In this document: positions 53,657 through 64,000 of the stretch, piece by piece | How positions within the stretch are numbered: position 1 is the stretch's first letter | Layout: each line of letters starts with the position of its first letter | Assembly (NCBI GenBank): GCA_000149265.1 | Contig: CH002883.1 | Coordinates: 1,082,188 to 1,146,187, forward strand | DNA length: 64,000 bases | Reading direction: 5' to 3' | Source: Ciona savignyi | Taxonomy: Eukaryota > Chordata > Ascidiacea > Phlebobranchia > Cionidae | Program-made: the position numbers and the translations under genes | The notes under the pieces: generated by a model | The model's input: only the letters and a program-made list of their open reading frames with translations | Database searches by the model: none | Told to the model about the DNA's origin: nothing

Positions 53657-56641
53657 ATGCTGTTACTAAGGCCGGTTAATGTTAAATAGTTGTTATATAA
53701 TTTTGACTGCGCACTAGATTAAAACAAAGATTCTGCATAAATAAATAAAAACAGAAACTAAACAATTTCAAACTTTGATAGCCTTAGGATTAGTGCGCAA
53801 CAGCCGTCGATGCTATTGCAAATTATGTAAGTGTTGGTCGCTTATAGGTATTAGCTAACTGAATAACCGTTTCAGTCTACCACAGTTTGGCGAGATATTA
53901 CTTTTTGTGTTGGTCGCTAATGGTTATTAGCCAACTGAAACGAAACGTTGGAACGTTACAAGAGCAGCATATAGGTAGTCGAGCAGTTAGATGGGCCAAG
54001 TGGTGAACAAACTGAAGGTCTTACCTGTTCACGACAGACAGACGACATCCACTACTATATATCCTTTATATCATATATCATAGCCCGTCATCTATACCAT
54101 GTGTTAAGCCCAAGTATTAGGCCGATTGCTCTATTTCATAAATTTGATTTCCAAAAACTTTAATATAAACTAGACAATAAATGCTGTTTTTAAAATAAAG
54201 ATGTAAACCTCATAATACATTACATAACCTCGGTCTGCTGACATGACCATAAAGTTTACCAAACTTCTCATATAAAATATACCGTATCATATTTCAAGAA
54301 CGGCTATCGAAACGCTTTATTTTCTTTGCATTAAACTTAACGCCTGTTTGTCAGCATGTGTGCGTATTCAATTGGAATATGAACTGAATACCATAATACG
54401 GAGAGCGGGTTACTGATTAACTAGTAGTTTTATACTCCGATATCTCATGAAGCTTTCCTATATGAACGAAAATAAATTGTTCCCAAAATATCTAAATTCA
54501 CCCATTCTATCATAAGGCAAGACGTATTTTTAATCATTCGTCGTATAGTTCTGTAGCCTATATCTCAGTACAATTAGATCACCCTGTTGCCCAGGAAGAC
54601 ACGAAGTAACTTTAAGATATCAGAGATTTGTGAGTTATACTGAAATGTACTGTTTCAAACGAGCCTTCTTTCTTTATTCTTGAAGTCCCCAAACTACGTA
54701 AATTAAATTTCTCCTCGCCTTAACCACAACCCATTTATCACGATTTTGTGTTGACTCAAGTTAACGAGTATATCCAGTTTCAACCACTTTAAATGCAGCA
54801 AAAAACGTGACAAGCGAGATCGTTACCTTTCTAACTTTTACGACGGTCCGCATAGTATAAAACTATAAAATTTCCCTGGTCGAATATAGGTCTTTCATAT
54901 AAAATATAAAATTTATGGATTAAAAACCTCATTCTTTCGATAGCTGTACTTTTAGTGCTCTTTTGTCTTGTGCTTAGTATAAGAATTGTTTGATTTTATG
55001 AGATTACAGTAAACTAGAACAAACATTAGTTTACATAATAAGCTATAGTAGGCTAGGCCTTTACTCATGTGAAAAAATAAGAAAACGAGTAAATAACGAC
55101 TTAGTTGTTATGGCATGTCAAAATAAAAAGTTATAAAATTAGCATTTTTACTAAACCGGTTGCAAAAATAAAACCCATTTTCAAAAAAGCCGGACTCGGA
55201 AATCTAGATCTCTTAGCCTATATTTGTACAAATTAAATATTACCGCGTCTATTTTTGAATCTATAGATTTGTCGCCAGGTCCATTTTTTCACAAAATACA
55301 GTGTTTGAATGGGTGTGCTAATCATTCAGTCAAACAGTCGCCCGCCTGTACGAATACAGACAATGAACGCACATTTAACATATGTGCAGTCTATTACATA
55401 ATAAATAATTTTCTTTATCACAAATATCACCAAATTCACCTTAAAACTACATGAGTGTCACTTGCTTTTTTTTGGTTTTAAAACTGCCGGATCCACCTAG
55501 TCAAAATAACCACGTAGCCGGTTATCTGCAAGGACAAGTAACTTGCGAAACTACTCCTCGCAATGTTAGCTCAACAAATTATACCCGCAATGATTCAGCC
55601 GAGGAACATCAGATAAGACATAAGGAGAAAAGGCGTTTGAATGTTTTACTTCGCAACTACCGCCGCTAGAAACTTAGGCCTACGCGTTTATTAATATTCG
55701 CCTAAAAAATAATCGCTTACAGAGCTGAACTAAATTTGTTATTCGTGTTATTTTTCAACTATGGTGGTTAAATATAGACTGGGAAATCGCGGAATAACTT
55801 AGCGTTTATTTTTGTAAGTAAATTGGCTGGCTACGAGGCAATTTTATCTGGAATAATTGTCTCTGTAACTTAAAATATGTTGTCCTTTGAGTTTCCATTT
55901 CCCCGGTAAAACCCGCATAAATTTGTAAACACAATAATTTCTGAAAATAATAAAACAATATCGTTGGCATTCAATCTACAGTAAAGTTTCTCGTTGCAAG
56001 GGTTTCATGGTCACCACATTTTTTTGTGTAAGATACACTGTTTGTATTGTGCAAAATACTGAACATATTTAAACACACATTAAAAATGTAATCAATTGAA
56101 GGGCGTGGTATACTGTCAAGAAACGCACATTTGTGTAACATAATTATGGTACAATGTCGATTCTCCTAAAAACTTATACAAGGCGCGGGACTTTACCACG
56201 TTTTTGTTAACCAACGCCAAACAACGAGATATTGAGTACAATCATGATGGATTAACATCTGTCAGCAGCGGTCAATAATACGTGTGTGGCAGGACTTCTT
56301 CCACCTCGGATGGTTGCTAAGGCGTCACAGCTCAAACAAGGCTAGTTATGACGTCATATTTATCTTTTCGATGTCATGTGGTATTAGCCAAACGTCAAAA
56401 TATATCGACATAAAAATAATTTTACCGCGTTTATTGGTAAAAAAAACGAAGGTGGTTTTTAATAGGCTGTGTAGTATATTCAATTTACACTATACATGTA
56501 CAAGGTCCTAAGGTTAAAATGGAGACTTTGCCTTCAGTGTTGTACACGTGTATTAACCAATTAGTTACAGCTGTTTCGCACATTTTGTAAATCACTTTCT
56601 CAATACGGTATATGTACAATGATGTTGTCATGTTATCTAAT
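53657..56641. other. Upstream region of the nuclear receptor, gene-poor
   Basis: About 3 kb of AT-rich sequence. The receptor promoter is at its left end and contains a 76-base-spaced repeat (53831 and 53907). A plus-strand open stretch ending at 55669 has coding-like composition (HVAGYLQGQVTCETTPRNVS, ending RRLNVLLRNYRR) but lacks supporting partners. Nothing else supported. Confidence 0.5.
53831..53940. repeat. Two-copy direct repeat in the receptor promoter region
   Basis: 'gtgttggtcgct', an A/T-rich step, then 'ggt(t)attagc(c/t)aactgaa' occurs at 53831 and again at 53907, a spacing of 76 bases. Both copies lie 210-330 bases upstream of the receptor start codon. Confidence 0.7.
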
Positions 56642-56929
56642 TCATACATGTTCGTCATGCTTGTTCAGGATGTGTCCTGAAGTGGCGACATAAGTTTTCA
56701 ATTTGTAGGTAAGAACGGTATAATCACTTCCATAGTATCCTACGAAGGAGTGCATCTTTTCGTTAAGATCTGTGTAGTTGTGTCCTTGACAAACCAACCC
56801 AGAGGCAACCTTGGTGTGTGATGAAATATAATTAAAGTAACGTAGGCTAGTGTATGTGCGAATTAAGCGCTGATGCTTTGGTGGGAATCTATTAAGGTCT
56901 TCTCGGGACAGCATAAATCTTTGTCTCAT
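56642..56929 (-). CDS. Possible small orphan gene or exon, 95 residues
   Basis: I do not recognise this protein. An ATG-started frame of 95 residues has codon use and composition more like real protein than the surrounding open stretches: RFMLSREDLNRFPPKHQRLI, GLVCQGHNYTDLNEKMHSF, then GYYGSDYTVLTYKLKTYV. It has no hydrophobic segment. 'caacatcag' just before the ATG could be a splice or trans-splice acceptor, so it may be the last exon of a longer gene on the minus strand or a single-exon gene. Chance open frame remains possible. Confidence 0.35.
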   Translation of the reverse strand: MRQRFMLSREDLNRFPPKHQRLIRTYTSLRYFNYISSHTKVASGLVCQGHNYTDLNEKMHSFVGYYGSDYTVLTYKLKTYVATSGHILNKHDEHV

Positions 56930-58477
56930 ACTGATGTTGAAGGTGAAGCGTGCGGCAGGCGTTTTTTATTTCAAAGCTTAATTTAGGCCTTATAGGGGCT
57001 TTGTACCGTCGGAATTCAACCTGTTATAATAACGGCAATTGTTATGCTACAATGTGCACACATGTTGCATTTGTATTCGTGTGTCCTTTGTCTGACACGC
57101 AACAATTTCAATGCAAATGTCCAAGATTTTGCTCACGAATATCTATTTTGCCTCTTGAATTTGCATATACCGTTAAAAGTTCAAACTTTACATTTCAAAT
57201 CTTTACAAGGCTACAATACCGCAATTTGCATGCAAATATTTTTAGTAACATATTGGGATGTGTGGTTTAATAACCGATCGGACTTGGTCACGGTTGTGCA
57301 AATTCTTGCAACCCAAATATATATATAATTAAAATGATGCTAATTAATCGAAGGCATTTTCGTTCGTCCGCGAAATGCTTTTTTCAGTGACACAATCGAT
57401 TAAATAGTGAATGAATTCGAACCTACTACCTTTCGCCTAAGAGTCGGTTATCAGTTTTGGCGAAAAACACAGACCAAAATAAATATTTGCTTCCCTATGG
57501 TTTTATTACGCGTTGCTCACTGAAGTTGAGAAGAATACTTCATTTTACAGCCAAATTAGGTAAATAACGCATAATACATCAGTTACGGTAAATATTCCTT
57601 TTGACTAACGTTATGTCGCACCTTACGACTAGTCATAAGAAAAATGAGCTTCTCCCATACAGTATGGTATATCAACATCGCTTTTGCGCTTGGGCAACTT
57701 TCCCGGGTGGCAGAGCTGTCAATTTACCGGGTCATTTAACGGTCAAATTCTTTAAAACCTATTCTTATCCGAGTTGTAGACTACCTTCCATGGTCTGATA
57801 ACACACTAACTGACTAACCAGCATCGCGGATATAACAGTCAGAAAAGTGAAGTGCGAAGGTTCATTTCGGTACAACACAATACACGGACATAACATGCGA
57901 GTTCTTATGATCGGTGGTGCGAAAGCAAACGCAGTGAAGAGTGACGGGCGAAGGTGGTCGGAGGGAGAGACAAAACGATGTGTTAGGCAAGAATTTGATG
58001 CAATAAAAAGTTCAACCGAAATAGGAATGTTGACGTCGTGATTCACAGTGGGAGGGTTGTGGGTTCAAACCTCGGTGCACGGAGCTCGTTTGCTCTTTCT
58101 GGGTTTACTCAGCTCGGCTAAAAAGTGTTAAAACGCAGTGTGGAACATGAGGTTGCGACAGTATGCTGCAAAGATGAGTACGTGATCCAGCAAGCTAAAA
58201 TATGCGCTCGCACACACAATCTTATGTCTATAAAAATATGAGATAAAAGCGCATATTCGGATACTGCACTGTGGGGGAAAAAACACAATAATACGTATAT
58301 CGACGCTTGCCTGAATACTGCACAAGCGAGCTTTGGTACGTATTTCTCTTTTAAGTACGTGGTTCCATAATTAACAATGTTCACCACACGGTGGCGATAT
58401 GGATGACACCAGGAAATCTTACAATCGGAAGCGCGTAAATTTGCATGGAAGACATCAATATTGGGTGTCTATCAGAA
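56930..58477. other. Intergenic region left of the RhoGAP gene
   Basis: About 1.5 kb. A small inverted repeat, 'gcattttcg' with 'gcgaaatgc' 7 bases later, lies near 57354. A SINE-like B box lies at about 58060. A less AT-rich block at 57840-58050 is open in both directions without clear protein character. Confidence 0.45.
58036..58115 (+). repeat. tRNA-like SINE fragment
   Basis: 'gattcacagtgggagggttg', B box 'gtgggttcaaacctc' and a following 'tttctgggtttactcagctc'. It resembles the 3' half of a tRNA head; the A box is poor. Confidence 0.4.
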
Positions 58478-61400
58478 TCAGCTACCAGTCCTGGGTTTGA
58501 TGAACCAGGCTGCATCAGGGTTGACTTTAATGAGGGCGCTCATGTTGGTATCGGGGTCCAAACATCGCTGGTGTATGTTGCCCCCCACCTCGTAGAGTGC
58601 ATGCGTGGAGTTGTTTATCACGACCGGCCTGAAAAACAACATGAAAGGACGATCAACATTTGGTTGTTTGACATGTGAAAATTGAGACAGAAAGTTAAAG
58701 TTTAAAGATCGCATTTGTGCTTTTAGGTACACATTGCAAAACGGAAAGGTGAGCCAGTTTCATCTGACTCTTGCTTGCAATGCATCACATGAAGTTGTAA
58801 AAAAGATGAACAAGAGTAAAATCCTTTGAACAACCATAGGATTTTTTATTAACCCCAACAAATATGATTCCCATAATTGAACTAATTATTTAGGAGCAAC
58901 ACACTGACGTATTCAACAGGACAACAGTAATGCGTTTTCAAGCACAGCTGCTACAACAAGCAAGCACGAACCTGGTACGACTTCCTGTCAGTCGGATTCT
59001 CTCACTTTGACGTTGGAACTTAGCAATGATGTCACTGGCCGTGATAACGTTGTCTAGTTGGACAGCCATCGAAGATATCTGCATGTCTGGGGCCTGCACC
59101 CGGATCACTCCTTTTGGGGTTTCAGACTAGAAGTTAAGGGTGAGAAATTCAGATATAAATGTCAAAGGTAAAACAGGGCGGCACTAAAGCTTTAAATAAA
59201 CCTATTTAAATTACCTTTCAGTAAAAATTAAAAAAAAACTTACATCAAACGGCTGTTTAGAGGAAGCAGATTTCTTGTCTTTACTTTTCCCTTGGAAAAA
59301 CTTCACCTTGTACTGTGGAAGAAAAAAAACTGATAAAGATTTTATGTAAATAAATGTTTCGTTTTATAAATATACTGATTTAAACAAATATGTGCTTATG
59401 CCATTTTTAAAGACAACAGTTTTTATAACTTCGTGTCTTATTGCCAGATCTATTTATGGAGCAGTTTATTAGACATAACTTCAGCTTTTGTAAGTTCCAC
59501 TTGTATCCAATGGTTCGAAAAACCATTTATTGAATTGTCTTGCACAAAGACACAACTATTTAAAAAGTGGGCAGGGTAACGATCGTACCAGGCACCTTCC
59601 GTTTACATCATCTAGCCATAACCCTTTTACAATGTGATACAAAAGTGGTTGTGTTTAAACAGAAGACACAACTTTCCCGTCTGTAACAAAGATGTGACAG
59701 CGGACAGCTAGCGCTATTATAAAAAATTGGTGGTACTGGTAAATAAAGTTAACTAGTTGATTAAAATAGTTCATAAATGACTAAGAAACATTTTGCGGTT
59801 TAGTTAGAAGAATGAAATGATTTTTAATCCTAATACAGCAATGGTTTTTAGATATTAATATCCAGAAATAGTTGATGAATAATTAATGTATTTTTCAGCT
59901 GCTTCAGCTTCGTATCTGTCACCATCATGGTGAAAAATGAGTGCCATTCGCATAAATAATCAATATCAATACTGGCTTATTCAATGAAATTAAAAGAAAT
60001 AATATGGGAAAGATATCAGAAAATCCATGTACCTTGTCTTTGCTTTGCGCAGTGCTTTTCTTGCCTCCCATTTCTGCTCGGTTCATATGTCGAACCTGGT
60101 AATAGAAATAGTATAATGAATAATTTTTGCTTCGGTTTAAAAACTGTAAAAATTGTTGCTTTAGTATTTCGGTATTATGAAGGTTTTCAGTAGTCAACTT
60201 TGCTACAATAGATAACGTTTCGCTTAGATGGTATTCATAATAGGTCAACATCATGTAATGATACTATGTGAAACTGGCTCTGACTATACTAATCTTGTTC
60301 ACAATTCAAAAATTATTTGGTTTTGTGTATTGTGTATTCTTAAATTATATTAATAATATGAAAATAATTGTCAATAACTAAATAACATTAAGAGATGCTA
60401 TTATCTTATTAATATTCTAATTATACCATGTAATATAGACTTAGTATACTGTAAACTGTTAAGCTGATCAAAGAAACGCCCACATAATGACTGTACGTAA
60501 ACACAGCAATAGTTCCGGCATGTCATTACTAGTTCTGTGATTAAAGTCTGAACTTCCCTGTAATGGAAAAGACATAACGACTGATCATCCAGCAAATTTA
60601 CCTAATATAGATTATAGATCTACGAATGTCTCAATATTTTGTTAATGAGTTCGATTTCAAACTCTATATCTGAACATTTTTTTGTTTATATCAGGTAAAT
60701 GTTTTGTACAATGTTTTTGTTTCTTTTAATCCCACATGGAATTTTACTGGTAATGCAAATCTAAACAAATTTATAAATCAGGCCTGCTACAACCTTGACA
60801 ACCATGCGTGTTTTGTGCAGCACTGGATACAATGCTTTGGCGTAACCAACACTTACCTGAGTGAGCATAAAAGCGGGCACAGTCCACAACAAGGCGTGGT
60901 ATTTGATGAGCATCCGCACAATATTCGATGTTCCTGCTGCATGCTTTAAATCTTGGGAGGCGGCAGCTGTGGATGCTTCTCTCTGTAATGTGGAGGTAAA
61001 ATGAATGCTGTTTGATGCTAAAATATTTTTTTGTTCGCATTATTTACGGAATAATATAGCATATAACTGGGTTTGAATTCTGTGGGAAATAATATTGCAT
61101 ATGACTGGATTTGTATTATGTAGGAAACAATATAACATATAAAGTCAAATCATGACGTTTGTATTTGATATTTATATACTAAAGTGTGAAGTCATTTATG
61201 AAAAATTCCAGTTAAAAGCGTTATAATTATTGCGGTTTTTCAAGGTTGAAATAGTTGTTTTTCTAAGACATTTGGAATTGTGGTTTTCTAATACAGTTCC
61301 CCTAGAAAAAACAGCTCATAATCGTTCATTCAAAGAAAAACGGCGACCACCTTGCTTTGTTTCCTTGCCATGAAGAGGTTGGGAGCGGTGATCATCGCGA

Positions 61401-63275
61401 CGTTGTTCAACCCCATCTTGTTGCTCGGCTCGTTCGCCACCACGTGGCCGAGGAACTCGAGGAGGAACTTGAGTGAATCGCGATGCACTTCGTGGAGAAG
61501 TATAATGAGGAGGTTGATCGCTTGGAGCTGCTCTTTCCGCTCCGATATCACTGAAGAGATAAGGATAATTACATGAAGAAGAATTTTTCCGAAGTGTTTA
61601 AGATATATTCATAGAAATGCAATATTGTTTCGCAATATATAAGTATTTCTCCAAAGTATTGTTTGGGGCACTGAAACCACAAGTATCTGACAAAGAATTC
61701 GCTTTTACTGGAAAGCAGGGTAAAAGATAATCAATGTTGCAGCAACATTCCTTTGTGGTTTTCAAAATGTTGATATGTTATTGCATCATTGACTCTCCAA
61801 TTGTTGATCCAGTGTTTCTGGCTTTATGTTAGATTTTAACATTAAATCATTACAGTAAATTCATGTGCAGCATGTTTAGGTATGACCAGGGTTGTGAGGA
61901 GTTGTAATGATAAGGGGAAGTTTGTCTACTATCAACCCTGGACTCGTACGCGGCGAGGAAAACTTACTTTCACACGAATTGAAGGCATCAATGTACTCGG
62001 AGGTGAGTAGCGGATCAGGAAGTTCACGAAGGAAGAGTTTCAACAGAGCTGCGACATCATGGGGGTGTGCGTTGGACCACAACGATGACTCAGCTGGATT
62101 CGATGAATCAATGGTTGGTCCGAATCTGCTCTCAATATCCTACAGATTGGGCTGGTTGGTTAATACTGTTGTTGGGGTAATAAATTCTCGTTGTCAAATG
62201 ATGTTGTTGGTTATTCTGCTTAATACCGGTAGTTGTTTACAAATACTCTGCGATTTTGAAACATCAACGCCTAAAAGATAATTAGAGCACTACTGCCTTT
62301 TAGGAAATTTTAGCAAATTGGTCTCAAAATAATAATTAAACAAGCTTTAGATTTTAGTCAAGTCTAGACCAGACATTGTCTGTATAAATGACCTTTACTG
62401 TTTGCCAGATAAGTTGCAGCTGTAGGTTTAACGAAAATATAACCTACACAGCTATTTATATCGCGCTTTCTTAATATAAAGTTTAAGAGATTAGTCTTAG
62501 TATTATAAAAACACATGATACACAACAATTGCTATAAATGAAAAAATACTGGAAATTGTGGTTGTTGTTACTGTTATAAGGCATTTTAGTTGTTCTACAT
62601 CTACAACCATTTTCAGAGACAGTAACAATATATTAAAAGTTCTTTTGATGTTTAACAATGGCATTAAACACCAATAATAGCCCATAATTGAACCATTTAC
62701 AAAGGATTTAAAACAGTCATAATATGTCTATTGTAAATTCCAAACTTTGAGCTCCTTAGAAGGAAAATACAGGTCTGTAATTGTAATTATTCCCATGCAC
62801 ACACAAAAAAATGTGGCAGAACCCATCTTACTATTCTTTACATTTTAAGTTGTTTATAAAAGTAACAGAATTTACGGATGTACTGCAAAAGACACAAAGC
62901 AAAACTGAACAATGAGCAATGAAATTAATACCCACTCCAAAATATCTCCATCACTAATATGGTATTTTGATACCTGTTATAAAAAGTTCATTACATTTAA
63001 CCATGAAGTGTCACATATTAAAACCAGAAAAGAAGGCCAATAAACCCATTAATACAAAAATTATGCAAAAAATGATTTTGAAGGCACCTGTTTAAGCAGT
63101 TTAATCCTGGCAGCAGAACCTGATTTTCTTAAAATTCCTTCCACTTTGAGTGCCTTGCCCTCTAGAAACAGGATGATCTCCTGAAGAACTTGTGGTATTT
63201 TGATGGTTGGTATGTTGGTTCTTTTACGATCCCATTCGATTATTGTGGTTAATGGCGAACCAAAAACACCAGCAT
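58478..63275 (-). CDS. ARHGAP18: RhoGAP of the ARHGAP18/28/40 family, 3' part of gene
   Basis: A GTPase-activating protein for Rho, acting on actin and cell shape. Eight exons: 63275-63088, 62139-61968, 61550-61351, 60982-60857, 60095-60033, 59312-59244, 59126-58972, 58628-58478, giving 373 C-terminal residues; upstream exons are beyond the window. The RhoGAP domain starts VFGSPLTTIIEWDR, has the arginine finger in EGILRKSGS, the catalytic-support lysine in AALLKLFLRELPDPLL, and the conserved Asn in NNVAMITAPNLF. After a short basic linker comes the family-specific C-terminal module: PKGVIRVQAPDM, ITASDIIAKFQ, ALYEVGGNIHQRCLDPDTNM, NPDAAWFIKPR. The last module clearly selects ARHGAP18/28/40 among RhoGAPs. 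Which of the three is orthologous cannot be told; one tunicate gene may match all. Confidence 0.94.
59490..59640 (-). repeat. Degraded tRNA-like SINE in a RhoGAP intron
   Basis: Minus-strand reading contains 'ggttatggctagatgatgta' and 'gtgtctttgtgcaagacaat', the latter resembling the SINE phrase 'gtccttgggcaagacac', then a poor B box. Old copy, boundaries uncertain. Confidence 0.4.
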
Positions 63276-64000
63276 CTGAAAATTAAGTATTGGTATTTAT
63301 ATCCAAAAAAACATTTAGCCCAATGCTACAAACTGAAAAAGTTTATAAAATGTACAGATAAAAGTACATATTCATTTCGTGTAAAGCATAATTAAAAAAA
63401 TGCACATAGCTTCGGTTTTATGTTACATGTCAATCATCAAAAAAGAAAAAAAAGGAATGAAGGGAATTTTCTTCGTTAAAAAAAATGAGTTGTATGTGTA
63501 AGATATAAAAATACATTATTATAGTTATGTTATACACTGATAGTAATCCAATTTTACCATATGGCTCTCCCACATATCTTGTAATGGAAATCGAAAAATT
63601 TGATTAAAATCCAGCTGCAGGCTAACAGCTCTAACAGGATTCCAATATTTGTGAATTTATTGCATTTTTAAAGGTTAATTTGATTCGGGATTGATTTTAG
63701 ACAATCAGTAGAAAGCACATCTGAAATTAAATAATGAAAAGGTCAAGGCGCTAACCAACTTAACATCATTAGGACAGAAAGTAAATATTTGATCATAAAA
63801 TAATGAAATTCTACGGCAAAATTTACCAAATTGGATTGCACAAATGTAATAAAAAAAGCAACCGGTAGTTTAAATAAATGCAAACTATGCAGTAATATAA
63901 ACTAAAACGATGCTTATAAAGCAACACTTGCATTTCTGATCCAATTGAAAATACCACTTTTCTAGAATTACAGGTTTTTGGTGTGTATTATATTTTTTCC
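63276..64000. other. Probable intron of the RhoGAP gene at the window edge
   Basis: The exon ending at 63275 opens in mid-codon (two bases complete a codon from an earlier exon), so the gene continues to the right. I found no further exon of the family in the last 725 bases, which are AT-rich with several poly-A runs. Confidence 0.6.

Noticed and set aside
53047-53689. Plus-strand frames opposite the receptor's first exon
   Set aside because: They are antisense shadows of a strongly supported coding exon and have no splice or start support.
55451-55669. Short plus-strand frame ending RNYRR
   Set aside because: Composition is coding-like, but there is no partner exon, family match or clear start. 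It is noted only in the intergenic entry.
57765-58046. Overlapping long frames on both strands
   Set aside because: Both directions are open because the block is short of stop triplets (less AT-rich). Neither shows recognisable protein features or splice partners.

Overview
The window looks like a chordate nuclear genome with short introns, most likely a tunicate such as Ciona. This is inferred from AT-rich noncoding DNA, introns mostly of 100-1000 bases with clean GT/AG borders, repeated tRNA-derived SINEs, and a vertebrate-like gene set (an FXR-type nuclear receptor, an ARHGAP18/28/40 RhoGAP, LRRC74, BTBD10/KCTD20). I assembled every gene model by hand from splice signals, reading phase and family resemblance; no searches were run. 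A run of 201 N lies at 3885-4085.

Layout, left to right: the 3' part of peroxisomal acyl-CoA oxidase (+, 72-4316, ending in the peroxisomal signal SKL); RTF1 of the Paf1 complex (+, 7775-15657, 16 exons); CCDC115/VMA22 (-, 16259-17250); PDCL (-, 17775-19108); a BTBD10/KCTD20 homologue (+, 20901-28415), whose seventh intron carries a 334-base tandem repeat; a C-type lectin-like membrane receptor with a tyrosine-rich tail (+, 30421-31284); an unrecognised coiled-coil gene (-, 31309-34873) meeting it tail to tail; two tRNA genes 5 bases apart, initiator Met and His (-, 35925-36073); an LRRC74-type leucine-rich-repeat/EF-hand gene (+, 37118-45516) with a dead LINE in one intron; an FXR-like NR1H receptor (-, 46638-53617); a gene-poor stretch with one small orphan reading frame (56642-56929); and the 3' part of an ARHGAP18/28/40 gene (-, 58478-63275, continuing past the window edge).

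The genes do not form one pathway; this is ordinary mixed housekeeping and signalling content. Three neighbour pairs converge (RTF1/CCDC115, lectin/coiled-coil, LRRC74/FXR), so their 3' ends may overlap. The observations most worth following are the apparent dicistronic iMet-His tRNA unit, a Cys/His cluster in the N-terminal region of the nuclear receptor, the lectin receptor with four spaced YxxV/I motifs, and the palindrome-bearing intronic tandem array. I found no CRISPR array, no viral or LTR element and no bacterial-type system.
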